Source: UBA9547 sp044349205
Lineage (GTDB): Bacteria > Bacteroidota > Bacteroidia > Cytophagales > UBA9547
Direction of reading: 5' to 3'
Length of the DNA stretch: 18,114 nt
Assembly (NCBI GenBank): GCA_044349205.1
Contig: JBIKRJ010000026.1
Coordinates: forward strand, 1-18,114
In this document: positions 1 to 6,953 of the stretch, in pieces
Layout of the letters: each line of letters starts with the position of its first letter
Numbering within the stretch: the first letter of the stretch is position 1
Translations under genes and position numbers: made by a program
The notes under the pieces: generated by a model
Told to the model about the DNA's origin: nothing
Database searches by the model: none
The model's input: the letters and a program-made list of their open reading frames with translations, nothing else

Positions 1-246
1 CCCAATTTGTTGTATGCCCAAATCGGCAAAATTCCATTCTGTACGGTTGTGTGATATAATCGCCACCTTGTCATCTTTCTTAATTCCCAATTTCAACAGG
101 CCAAAGCTGACTTCGGTCGCTATGCGAGTGTAATCAGATGTGCTGAATCGCACCCATTCCCCCTTTACTTTGTTAGATATGGCATCTGAAAGGGGGTAGG
201 CCTTCTGCTGAAAGTAATGAATGTCGAATACTCTGCTGAACTCCAT
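1..246 (-). CDS. Long-chain acyl-CoA synthetase (AMP-binding), N-terminal fragment
   Basis: Only the first 82 codons are inside the window; the gene runs off the left edge. The start is the ATG whose complement is at 244-246, and translation begins MEFSRVFDIHYF. Around residues 49-80 there is a stretch with GLLKLGIKKDDKVAIIS followed by NRTEWNFADLGIQQIG. This matches the N-terminal region of Bacteroidota FadD-type long-chain fatty acid:CoA ligases, which activate fatty acids with ATP and CoA for beta-oxidation or lipid synthesis. The ATP-binding P-loop and adenylation motifs would lie beyond residue 82, so catalytic competence cannot be judged. It is divergent from the S8 peptidase gene across a 292-bp AT-rich gap. 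A one-mismatch -7 element (TAAATTTT on the minus strand, 274-267) is the only promoter-like sequence close upstream. Another AMP-ligase subfamily is possible. Confidence 0.82.
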   Translation of the reverse strand, partial: MEFSRVFDIHYFQQKAYPLSDAISNKVKGEWVRFSTSDYTRIATEVSFGLLKLGIKKDDKVAIISHNRTEWNFADLGIQQIG

Positions 247-538
247 TGGAATAGATTTATTTACTAAAATTTATACGTTGAAGGCAATTAAAAAGGTTCT
301 CTAACTGTTGTATCAGTCGCAATTTAATAGAAAACAGTATAAACAAAGTCCCCAATTTACTTAGCTTTTTATTCAACTATTTGGTTGCGTTTTTGAAAAT
401 ACTCAATAATCCATTTAAAAGAATGCAAAAAAGAAATGTTTAAACCTTTCTCAATAAATGAAGTAAAAATACATGCCGTTGAAATACAAAATCAACATCA
501 ACACATAACTTTGTCATACTTTCCCCACCAAAACCATT
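247..538. other. AT-rich divergent intergenic region
   Basis: This 292-bp gap lies between the acyl-CoA synthetase and S8 peptidase genes. It is strongly AT-rich and presumably holds both promoters. A short open frame at 436-696 has no start context or family resemblance, runs into the peptidase gene out of frame, and is not credible. The one convincing element is the -7 box at 506-513, listed separately. Confidence 0.6.
506..513 (+). promoter_or_regulatory. Putative -7 element for the S8 peptidase gene
   Basis: TAACTTTG is an exact match to the Bacteroidota sigma-A -7 consensus TAnnTTTG. It lies 25 nt upstream of the ATG at 539, giving a plausible short leader. The nearest upstream TTG (479-481) is 24 nt away, slightly longer than the usual -33 to -7 spacing, so only the -7 part is well supported. 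Confidence 0.45.
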
Positions 539-2158
539 ATGCATTACCGTTTGTTTTTCGTTTTTTTTCTTGCTTTGGTAGCTCAAGCAAAATCTCAAAA
601 CTCGCTCGAATCATTCGAGGAAAACCTTATAAACTGGCACCACAAAGACCTTTACAAAGACACCATATTGGGCATGAGTACCGAAAGGGCTTATAATGAA
701 ATTCTTTCCAAAAAAACGGCCAAACCCGTCATTGTCGCCATCATCGACTCGGGAGTTGACCCCGAGCACGAAGACCTGAAAGAAAACATGTGGATAAACG
801 AAGACGAAATACCCCAAAATGGAATAGACGACGACAAAAACGGATACGTGGACGATGTAAATGGTTGGAGTTTTTTGGGCAATGCAAAGGGCGAAAACAT
901 TGCGCAGGAAACCTTGGAAATGACGCGTATTTACGGCAAATACTCCTCTAAATACGAAAAAGAAAAGCCTTCAAGAATCCCTAAACAAGAAAAAGAAACG
1001 TACCTGCTTTACCAAAAGGCCAAAAAAAAATACCACGAGAAAATGTCTGATGCCTTGTTAGAAGAAATGTCAACTAAAGAACTTCTGGATCGCTACACGA
1101 AAAGTGACAGTATTGTGAAAGAATACTTAAAAAAAGACACTTTCTCTTTGGAAGAACTCGTGAAAATAGAAACGGAAGATAAAGAACTGACAGTTGCAGT
1201 GAATGTGCTCATTTTTCTTGGCGAAAGCCATTTGAACAAAGCCGAAATTGAAAAGTACCTTGAACATTCGACCAAATCGCTGAAATATGAGCTAAATGTC
1301 AATTACAATCCAAGAAAAAACATCATAGGCGACGAACCAGAAACCTGGGACGGTAAACCCTACGGCAGTCCCGACGCCAAGGGGCCAGACCCCTCGCATG
1401 GCACCCATGTGGCTGGAATAGTGGCCGCTATCCGAAAAAACGGCAAAGGATTGGATGGCATTGCCTCCCATGCCAAAATCATGTCTGTTCGGGCTGTGCC
1501 CGACGGCGACGAGCGAGATAAAGACATTGCTATGGCCATAATCTATGCGGTAGACAATGGCGCACAGGTCATCAACATGAGTTTTGGCAAATCCTTTTCC
1601 CCACAAAAAAAATGGGTGGACAGTGCCGTCAGATACGCCGAAAAAAAAGGGGTGATATTGGTACATGCCGCCGGCAATGATGCTCAAAATACCGATGTGG
1701 AACCTAGCTATCCGAACAAATTCTATGATTCTAAAAACTGTGCCAGCAACTGGATAAACGTAGGTGCTAGCACATTAAATTTCATGTACATACCTGCATT
1801 TTTTAGTAATTATGGCAAAAAAACAGTCGATGTTTTTGCCCCTGGTCACGAGATTTATTCGCTAAAACCCAACAATACGTACGAAACAAATAGCGGTACT
1901 AGCATGGCAGCGCCCATGGTGACCGGTTTAGTAGCTTTGTTAAGATCGTATTACCCTAAACTCACTTGCCAGCAAATAATCGACATCGTGCTCCAATCGG
2001 GTATAGATATGGGCAACACGAACGTAATGGTACCCTTATCGAAAGGGAAAAAATCGTCGAGGAAGAGCGCCAAGTTCAAACAACTGTCTAAAACAGGAAG
2101 AATTATTAATGTTTACGGGGCGGTAAAAATGGCCGAAAGCCTCGAAAAAACTAATTAA
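539..2158 (+). CDS. Exported subtilisin-like serine endopeptidase (S8 family)
   Basis: A 539-residue subtilase with an intact catalytic triad: Asp70 in AIIDSGVD, His287 in SHGTHVAG and Ser455 in NSGTSMAAP. Asn380 in HAAGN would form the oxyanion hole. Residues 1-20 look like a signal peptide (MHYRLFFVFFLALVAQAKSQ), so it acts in the periplasm or outside the cell. An Asp-rich, probably calcium-binding segment with GIDDDKNGYVDDVNGW follows the Asp motif (about 95-110). Between Asp70 and His287 lie 216 residues instead of the few tens usual in subtilisin. About residues 115-260 are Lys/Glu-rich and probably helical. This layout recalls the 'Subtilisin_Novo-like' S8 group common in Bacteroidota. 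There is no type IX sorting domain at the C-terminus. The stop codon shares TTAA (2155-2158) with the stop of the opposing gene. The substrate is unknown. Confidence 0.93.
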   Translation: MHYRLFFVFFLALVAQAKSQNSLESFEENLINWHHKDLYKDTILGMSTERAYNEILSKKTAKPVIVAIIDSGVDPEHEDLKENMWINEDEIPQNGIDDDKNGYVDDVNGWSFLGNAKGENIAQETLEMTRIYGKYSSKYEKEKPSRIPKQEKETYLLYQKAKKKYHEKMSDALLEEMSTKELLDRYTKSDSIVKEYLKKDTFSLEELVKIETEDKELTVAVNVLIFLGESHLNKAEIEKYLEHSTKSLKYELNVNYNPRKNIIGDEPETWDGKPYGSPDAKGPDPSHGTHVAGIVAAIRKNGKGLDGIASHAKIMSVRAVPDGDERDKDIAMAIIYAVDNGAQVINMSFGKSFSPQKKWVDSAVRYAEKKGVILVHAAGNDAQNTDVEPSYPNKFYDSKNCASNWINVGASTLNFMYIPAFFSNYGKKTVDVFAPGHEIYSLKPNNTYETNSGTSMAAPMVTGLVALLRSYYPKLTCQQIIDIVLQSGIDMGNTNVMVPLSKGKKSSRKSAKFKQLSKTGRIINVYGAVKMAESLEKTN

Positions 2159-2811
2159 ACTAAGGCTTCCCTCAAAAATTCTTGTAAAGCGTGCAACTCC
2201 TTAAAAACCTTGACAGACAGCACTGCTGCATCGTGGGCAAGTAGCGTTTCTTTCGGCATGGAATAGGTACATACAATGCTTTTTAGTTTTAGGAAATCGA
2301 GATAAGGATTGTCTGCATTGTATCCTTTCGGGGGGCGGGATAGTTTGTCTTCCTGCCACAACGTAGGATAAAACATTTTGAAAGATGGTTTTTGAATAAT
2401 TTCTAAAAATTTTTCGCCATTGTAGTCTATTTCCTGACGCACTTTTTGCAAAATATCGGATTCAGGCATATACAAACCACCCCCCAAAAAGGCACCTCCT
2501 GGTTCTATATGCAAATAATAGCCCGGCGCTTTTGATTTTTTACCGCCTTCGGCAAAATAGGCCCCAAAGTGCGTTTTATAAGGTGTTTTGTCGGGCGAAA
2601 AACGAACATCGCGGTAAATGCGGTATATACTGTCCTTGGCTTGAAGTCCGTCCAATTTTTCATCAAAAGCCTGTATGCCTTTCAGAATCTCCTCGACATA
2701 AACCAGAAATTCGGCTTTAGCACTCTCAAATTCAGTTTTGTGCGCATCGAACCAAGGCTTGTTGTTGTTCTCCTTCAATTCAGACAAAAAAGAAAATGTA
2801 TTAGCCAACAT
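2155..2811 (-). CDS. DUF2461 / TIGR02453 family protein
   Basis: A 218-residue protein with no signal peptide, so probably cytoplasmic. The N-terminus reads FLSELKENNNKPWFDAHK, the hallmark of the DUF2461 family (TIGR02453). Other family features are RIYRDVRFSPDKTPYKTHFGA (about residues 64-84) and a Gly-rich segment around GGAFLGGGLYMP (about 105-116). Length and domain coverage are typical for a complete single-domain member. The family is widespread in bacteria and fungi but has no biochemically established function that I know of. The gene is divergent from the DUF2480 gene and convergent with the S8 peptidase, with the two stop codons overlapping in a TTAA. No operon partner is visible. 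Confidence 0.88.
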   Translation of the reverse strand: MLANTFSFLSELKENNNKPWFDAHKTEFESAKAEFLVYVEEILKGIQAFDEKLDGLQAKDSIYRIYRDVRFSPDKTPYKTHFGAYFAEGGKKSKAPGYYLHIEPGGAFLGGGLYMPESDILQKVRQEIDYNGEKFLEIIQKPSFKMFYPTLWQEDKLSRPPKGYNADNPYLDFLKLKSIVCTYSMPKETLLAHDAAVLSVKVFKELHALQEFLREALV

Positions 2812-2862
2812 ACTGCATGTTTTTTCCGTAATTATAATGAAATTGGCCTTACAAACATTATC

Positions 2863-2870
2863 TAACTTTC
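2863..2870 (+). promoter_or_regulatory. Possible -7 element for the DUF2480 gene
   Basis: TAACTTTC matches TAnnTTTG except for the last base. It is preceded by TTG at 2843-2845 (17-nt spacing) and lies 26 nt before the ATG at 2897. The position is right but the match is imperfect. Confidence 0.3.
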
Positions 2871-2896
2871 AACACGAAAGTAACAAGCATTAAAAT

Positions 2897-3427
2897 ATGA
2901 ATATCGAAGAACCTATCATCAATCGAGTTTTAAATAGTCCTTTGGTTACTTTCGACCTAGAAGACTATTACGAAGAAGGCGAACGGGTGGTGTACGACCT
3001 GAAACAAAACCTATTTCAAGGACTGATTTTAAGGGAAAAAGACTTTCGCGATTTTTTGAAAACCCACGATTGGAGCCAATACCAAGGCCAGCATGTGGCC
3101 ATCACTTGCACCGAAGACGCCATTGTGCCCACTTGGGCATACATGTTATTGGCCATTCAACTACAGCCCTTTGCCAATACAGTGGTTTATGGAAATTTGG
3201 AAAACTTGGAACAAGCCCTATTTCAGCAAGCTCTTTCAAGGGTGAATTTAGAAACCTTTAGAAACAAAAAAGTGGTGGTGAAAGGCTGTAGTAAAAAACC
3301 AGTTCCCGACTATGCCTACGTAGAAATTACACGATTGCTGGTGCCTATTGCCCAAAGCATTATGTATGGTGAACCTTGCAGCACAGTTCCATTAATGAAG
3401 TCTAAAACGGTTCTCCAAGGTATTTAA
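2897..3427 (+). CDS. DUF2480 family conserved protein
   Basis: A 176-residue soluble protein starting MNIEEPIINRV. It has the recognisable blocks of the Bacteroidota-specific DUF2480 family: SPLVTFDLEDYY followed by GERVVYDLK (about residues 14-36), an LREKDFRDF block (about 45-53), HDWSQYQGQ (about 57-65), AIVPTWAYMLL (about 75-85), VVVKGCS (about 125-131) and a C-terminal SIMYGEPCSTVP (about 154-165). Two conserved Cys in the KGCS and EPCST blocks are a family feature and could suggest a metal or thiol role, which is my inference only. The function is unknown. A perfect hairpin terminator lies 82 nt past the stop codon, so this is probably a single-gene transcript. Confidence 0.9.
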   Translation: MNIEEPIINRVLNSPLVTFDLEDYYEEGERVVYDLKQNLFQGLILREKDFRDFLKTHDWSQYQGQHVAITCTEDAIVPTWAYMLLAIQLQPFANTVVYGNLENLEQALFQQALSRVNLETFRNKKVVVKGCSKKPVPDYAYVEITRLLVPIAQSIMYGEPCSTVPLMKSKTVLQGI

Positions 3428-3508
3428 TATTCTTTTATCGTTGTTTCATCACGAAGACTTGGTCTTGTTCTAATTTGGCACATAAAATGTTTAAGTTTGT
3501 TACTCTAT

Positions 3509-3543
3509 AAGTAAAATGGCTGGGCTTCCCAGCCATTTTACTT
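3509..3543 (+). terminator. Perfect 16-bp hairpin, probable intrinsic terminator
   Basis: The left arm (3509-3524) and right arm (3528-3543) are fully complementary around a 3-nt CTT loop, with a GGCTGGG/CCCAGCC core flanked by AAGTAAAAT/ATTTTACTT. On the plus strand it continues TTTCTGCTT. It lies between two co-oriented genes, after DUF2480 and before DUF502. The A-run/T-run flanks make it symmetric, so it could stop transcription from either side. Confidence 0.8.
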
Positions 3544-3563
3544 TCTGCTTACTCCTATTTTGC

Positions 3564-3571
3564 TACATTTG
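3564..3571 (+). promoter_or_regulatory. Putative -7 element for the DUF502 gene
   Basis: TACATTTG is an exact TAnnTTTG match lying 20 nt past the preceding terminator hairpin. The ATG at 3580 is only 8 nt away, so the transcript would be leaderless or nearly so, unless the next in-frame ATG (3586) is used. No TTG is visible at the expected -33 distance. Confidence 0.4.
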
Positions 3572-3579
3572 TTGAAATC

Positions 3580-4179
3580 ATGCTTATGCAGAATCCTTCA
3601 AAATTTGTTCAAGTAATAAGTGACATCACTTCCAGAAAACTGATACGATATTTTCTGCAAGGACTATTATTTGTAGCACCCATTGGCATTACCGCTACCG
3701 TAATGTTCAAGATGTTGGCATTTGTCGATGATCTTATCGACATCAACATTCCAGGACTTGGCATTCTTATTGTATTCAGTTCTATCACGCTTTTGGGCGC
3801 TTTGGCTTCTACTCTATTTGCCAAACCAGTTTTTGATTTGGTTGAAAATTTGCTCAACCATGTGCCTTTTGTGAAAGTCCTTTATTCTTCTCTAAAGGAT
3901 TTTATGGATGCTTTTGTAGGGAAGGACAAAAAATTTACACAACCTGTTCTCGTACTCACAGCGCAAGAATCAAACCTGCACATGGTGGGATTTGTCACAA
4001 AAAACGATTTGGCTGAATTGGGATTGGAAGGGATGGTAGCTGTGTATTTTCCCCATTCTTATAATTTTAGCGGAAATGTGTATTTGGTCTCGAAGCAGCA
4101 TATAAAACCCATTCATGCTTCGCCCACCGAAGTAATGAAATTTATTGTTTCGGGTGGCGTGTCGGGGCTACAGCGATAA
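3580..4179 (+). CDS. DUF502 family inner-membrane protein
   Basis: A 199-residue protein of the DUF502 (PF04367/COG2928) family. Two predicted transmembrane helices cover about residues 25-47 (with GLLFVAPIGITATVMF) and 58-81 (with GILIVFSSITLLGALAS). A NHVPFVKVLYSSLKDF block follows (about 93-108), then a soluble domain with VAVYFPHSYNFSGNVYLV (about 143-160) and a conserved ending EVMKFIVSGGVSG. The ordered blocks and length fit a complete member. The family occurs in bacteria and plants; its bacterial function is unknown. The start could instead be the ATG two codons later. A terminator hairpin spans the stop codon, and the LamG gene ends only 13 nt away on the other strand. Confidence 0.92.
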   Translation: MLMQNPSKFVQVISDITSRKLIRYFLQGLLFVAPIGITATVMFKMLAFVDDLIDINIPGLGILIVFSSITLLGALASTLFAKPVFDLVENLLNHVPFVKVLYSSLKDFMDAFVGKDKKFTQPVLVLTAQESNLHMVGFVTKNDLAELGLEGMVAVYFPHSYNFSGNVYLVSKQHIKPIHASPTEVMKFIVSGGVSGLQR

Positions 4180-4199
4180 GATTACTTCTCGCTTATTTT
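4172..4199 (+). terminator. Hairpin with U-rich tail across the DUF502 stop codon
   Basis: AGCGATAAG (4172-4180) pairs with CTTCTCGCT (4185-4193) with one mismatch around an ATTA loop, and is followed by TATTTTC. The TAA stop of the DUF502 gene lies inside the left arm. The T-rich tail is on the plus-strand side only, so it should terminate DUF502 transcription. It fills the whole gap between the two convergent stop codons. Confidence 0.6.
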
Positions 4200-5212
4200 C
4201 GAATTTTTCCTACGTAAACTAGGTCTTCAGTGGTGATACGCAAGGTGTATATGCCCGAAGGAGCATTGCTCATTTCTAAATATTCACCATTGAAACGAGC
4301 ATCCGACACTTGTTTTCCACTCAAGTCTGTGACAATTGCTTGCTTGATGTGTTGAATTTTGTCGCTCAAATAAAATTTACCCTCCTGGCTTGGATTAGGA
4401 TACACTAGCTGGTTTAGAGGCTGATAGGAAGTGTTTTCAAGACCCGTAACTGTTTCATACAACTTTTTCACATCACCAGTTGTCAACACTCTGTCGTAGA
4501 TTCTTAGCTCGTCGATAGAACCTTGAAAAAAAACGTTACCAATGGCAAGGTTCTGTGAACCAGATACTTCAACCACTGCAGGGTGCGCACCTATAATGAA
4601 GGGACTTGAACAAACGACAAACTGTTTGTTGTTTATTCCAGCATTTTGATTGACCAAATCTCCATTTAAGTACATTTTTTGGACGCCACTTTCATACGAA
4701 ACTGCCAAATGATACCATTTGTCAAATGCAAAGGGATTGCGGTATTCGATATCATTCAATTCGGTTTCGTAATAAAATCGATTGCAATCTGCAGTCTTAA
4801 AAGCATTGTAAACGGTGTCGGGAATAAAATCTTGGTTGGGTATAACCGTAAGCGAATATTGGAGCCCTGTGGTGTCCGACAATTTCCCTTTCATTAGTAT
4901 CGGATAAAAAATATTCAAGCTCCCTTTTTCAAATTTCACCCAAACAGAATAGGTGATTTTGAATGGATTGAATTTGGCATTGTTGGGTACTTCGATGTAA
5001 CTATCTGTCCCGTTGAAATAATATGCGGAATTTGATTTTCCACTGGCATCATTAGTTAGGGCAGCTCCACGCACTGTTCCATTTATGCTATTGCCACTCG
5101 CATCATTGGCATTGCCATTGAATGGGTAATAGACGCTCAACGCGCTCGTAATGTCTTGTGCAGATGCAACTTGAGTACAAAGTACTGCAAAAATTAGTAA
5201 AGCTTTTTTCAT
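4193..5212 (-). CDS. Secreted LamG-domain protein with type IX sorting tail
   Basis: 339 residues. A signal peptide (MKKALLIFAVLCTQVASAQ, about 1-19) precedes a concanavalin/LamG-like jelly-roll domain (about 25-245). Typical markers are YYPFNGNANDASGN (about 29-42), YYFNGTDSYIEVPNN (64-78), WYHLAVSYESGVQKMYLNG (166-184) and GSIDELRIYDRVLT (231-244). Residues about 270-339 fit the type IX secretion C-terminal sorting domain: VYPNPSQEGKFYL, then VTDLSGKQV, APSGIYTLRI and a basic end VGKIRK. It should be exported by Sec, then carried across the outer membrane by the Por secretion system and attached to the surface or released. LamG domains commonly bind glycans or matrix; no catalytic motif is visible, so it may be an adhesin. 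It starts 13 nt after gltX ends, so it is probably co-transcribed. Confidence 0.9.
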   Translation of the reverse strand: MKKALLIFAVLCTQVASAQDITSALSVYYPFNGNANDASGNSINGTVRGAALTNDASGKSNSAYYFNGTDSYIEVPNNAKFNPFKITYSVWVKFEKGSLNIFYPILMKGKLSDTTGLQYSLTVIPNQDFIPDTVYNAFKTADCNRFYYETELNDIEYRNPFAFDKWYHLAVSYESGVQKMYLNGDLVNQNAGINNKQFVVCSSPFIIGAHPAVVEVSGSQNLAIGNVFFQGSIDELRIYDRVLTTGDVKKLYETVTGLENTSYQPLNQLVYPNPSQEGKFYLSDKIQHIKQAIVTDLSGKQVSDARFNGEYLEMSNAPSGIYTLRITTEDLVYVGKIRK

Positions 5213-5225
5213 GATTTAATCGGTT

Positions 5226-6755
5226 TTAATTTTTGAGTTTTTCCAATCCGCTTTTCAAGCGAAGTAGCACTTCCTCTTTTCCCAACACTTCCATTATTTC
5301 CATCAAATCGGGCCCAGAAGTAGCCCCCGTGAGGATAAGGCGAACGGCTGGCATTACTTTGCCCAGCTTGTACCCTTTTTCGTCGATTATCTGATGGGCA
5401 ATATGCTTCACTTCGGCAGCTGTGAATGAGGAAAGAGACGAAACAGAAGTTAACAGCTCTTGGGCTAAAATGGTTGCCTCAGCATTCCATTTAGATTGTA
5501 CGACTTCTGGTGCAAACGATTTTGGCGCCTCGAAAAAGAACAAGGCCTCTTGTGCCAATTCCTTGTCAAATACCACACGCTCTTTCAGTAGGTTTCCAAT
5601 CTTCACTGCTTTTTCTTCCGAACAAGCAATGCCCCTTTCTTTTAATCCCGACACAACCGCTTTAGCCAAAAAAGCATCGGGTTTTTGTTTCAAATACTGC
5701 TGGTTGAACCATTTTGCCTTGTTTATGTCAAATTTGGCACCCGACTTGCTTATTTTCTCGAGCGAAAATTCCTTGATAAGCTCCTCCATTGTGAACATTT
5801 CTTGATGTGTTCCGGGATTCCAGCCCAACATGGCCAAGAAATTGATCATGGTCTCGGGCAAATACCCGTCTTCTCGAAAACCGCGTACCATGTCACCTCC
5901 CTCGGGGTTTTTCCACTCAAGTGGGAAAACGGGGAAACCGTGCATGTCGGCATCTCGCTTGCTTAGTTTACCATTACCGTCGGGCTTCAACAACAACGGC
6001 AGGTGGGCAAACTTTGGCATTTGCTCCTCCCAACCCAAATACTTGTAAAGTAATACGTGCAACGGCGCTGAGGGAAGCCATTCTTCGCCTCTTATCACAT
6101 GCGTAATCTGCATCAAATAATCGTCCACCACGTTGGCCAAATGATAGGTAGGCATCCCATCCGACTTCATCAACACTTTATCGTCCATGGTGCTGGAATG
6201 TATCATTACCCAACCACGAATAAGGTCGTTGAGGCGTATTTCTTCCTTGCGAGGTACTTTTAGGCGAATAACATAAGGTTCTCCCGAAGCTAATTTTGCC
6301 TTTACTTCGTCTTCGGGCAAGGTGAGCGAATTTTTCATTTGCACACGGGTAATGGCATTGTAGGCAGGCGATACTACTTTGGCGGCTTCCAAGCGTTTGC
6401 GCATAGCTTCCAGTTCTTCGGCAGTATCGAAAGCATAGTAGGCCTTTCCCTCTTCTACCAATTTTTGGGCATACTGCATGTACATAGGCTTGCGTTCGCT
6501 TTGGCGGTAAGGAGCGTGAGGGCCACCTACCCAAGGACTTTCGTCGAGTACGATGCCCAGCCAAGCCAAGGAATCTTGGATGTATTTTTCGGCAAAATCC
6601 ACAAAACGGTTTTGGTCGGTATCTTCAATACGCAACAACATTTTGCCGCCCATTTTGCGGGCAAACAAATAGTTGTACAAAGCAGTACGCACCCCACCTA
6701 TGTGCAAAGCCCCAGTGGGACTGGGCGCAAACCGTACTCTTATTTCTTTTTCCAT
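5226..6755 (-). CDS. gltX: Glutamyl-tRNA synthetase
   Basis: A 509-residue class I aminoacyl-tRNA synthetase that charges tRNA-Glu with glutamate (and possibly tRNA-Gln in organisms using the amidotransferase route). The HIGH signature is seen as APSPTGALHIGG (residues 10-21) and the KMSKS signature as KLSKR (263-267). The glutamate-site segment LLRIEDTD is at 40-47, followed by the expected HGFPVFPLEW and the C-terminal helical anticodon-binding region (about 330-509). The Cys-type zinc cluster found in some GluRS near residues 100-125 is absent here (EEGKAYYAFDTAEEL), as in many members. The length is normal for Bacteroidota GltX. An exact -7 element lies 18 nt upstream of the ATG. The LamG surface-protein gene follows with a 13-nt gap. 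Confidence 0.98.
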   Translation of the reverse strand: MEKEIRVRFAPSPTGALHIGGVRTALYNYLFARKMGGKMLLRIEDTDQNRFVDFAEKYIQDSLAWLGIVLDESPWVGGPHAPYRQSERKPMYMQYAQKLVEEGKAYYAFDTAEELEAMRKRLEAAKVVSPAYNAITRVQMKNSLTLPEDEVKAKLASGEPYVIRLKVPRKEEIRLNDLIRGWVMIHSSTMDDKVLMKSDGMPTYHLANVVDDYLMQITHVIRGEEWLPSAPLHVLLYKYLGWEEQMPKFAHLPLLLKPDGNGKLSKRDADMHGFPVFPLEWKNPEGGDMVRGFREDGYLPETMINFLAMLGWNPGTHQEMFTMEELIKEFSLEKISKSGAKFDINKAKWFNQQYLKQKPDAFLAKAVVSGLKERGIACSEEKAVKIGNLLKERVVFDKELAQEALFFFEAPKSFAPEVVQSKWNAEATILAQELLTSVSSLSSFTAAEVKHIAHQIIDEKGYKLGKVMPAVRLILTGATSGPDLMEIMEVLGKEEVLLRLKSGLEKLKN

Positions 6756-6773
6756 GAAATTCTAAAAGGGTTG

Positions 6774-6781
6774 CAAATTTA
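6774..6781 (-). promoter_or_regulatory. Putative -7 element for gltX
   Basis: On the minus strand the sequence is TAAATTTG, an exact TAnnTTTG match, 18 nt before the gltX start codon. No TTG/TTTG is seen at the expected -33 distance. The 198-bp divergent gap to the aldehyde dehydrogenase also holds a 12-bp palindrome CAAAAGCTTTTG at 6820-6831. Confidence 0.45.
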
Positions 6782-6953
6782 GGGAATTAATGGAATTTAG
6801 TTTCCTAGTGGGTTGAATGCAAAAGCTTTTGAAATTAGGTAGTTTCTGCAAAACGAAAAGGAAATGCAAGTCTTGGCGATTGAAAGCATTTTGCTTCCGA
6901 AAAGCACTCTTTCTCATGAAAGCTATGTAAACTTGCCTCTAATTTTTTAACTT

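Noticed and set aside
436..696. 86-codon frame ahead of and overlapping the S8 peptidase start
   Set aside because: It overlaps the peptidase in another frame, has no recognisable motif, and the peptidase signal peptide and triad fix the real frame.
1292..1687. 131-codon minus-strand frame inside the S8 peptidase gene
   Set aside because: It is antisense to the conserved His and oxyanion regions, with no domain resemblance; a shadow of codon bias.
2136..2170. AAGCCT / AGGCTT inverted pair across the S8-DUF2461 stop codons
   Set aside because: A 6-bp stem with a 20-nt loop and no U-rich tail on either strand.
6339..6782. 147-codon plus-strand frame antisense to gltX
   Set aside because: It lies opposite the well-conserved GluRS N-terminus and has no family features.
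6820..6831. 12-bp palindrome CAAAAGCTTTTG between gltX and the aldehyde dehydrogenase
   Set aside because: AT-rich, single copy and not aligned to a promoter element; chance is a good explanation.
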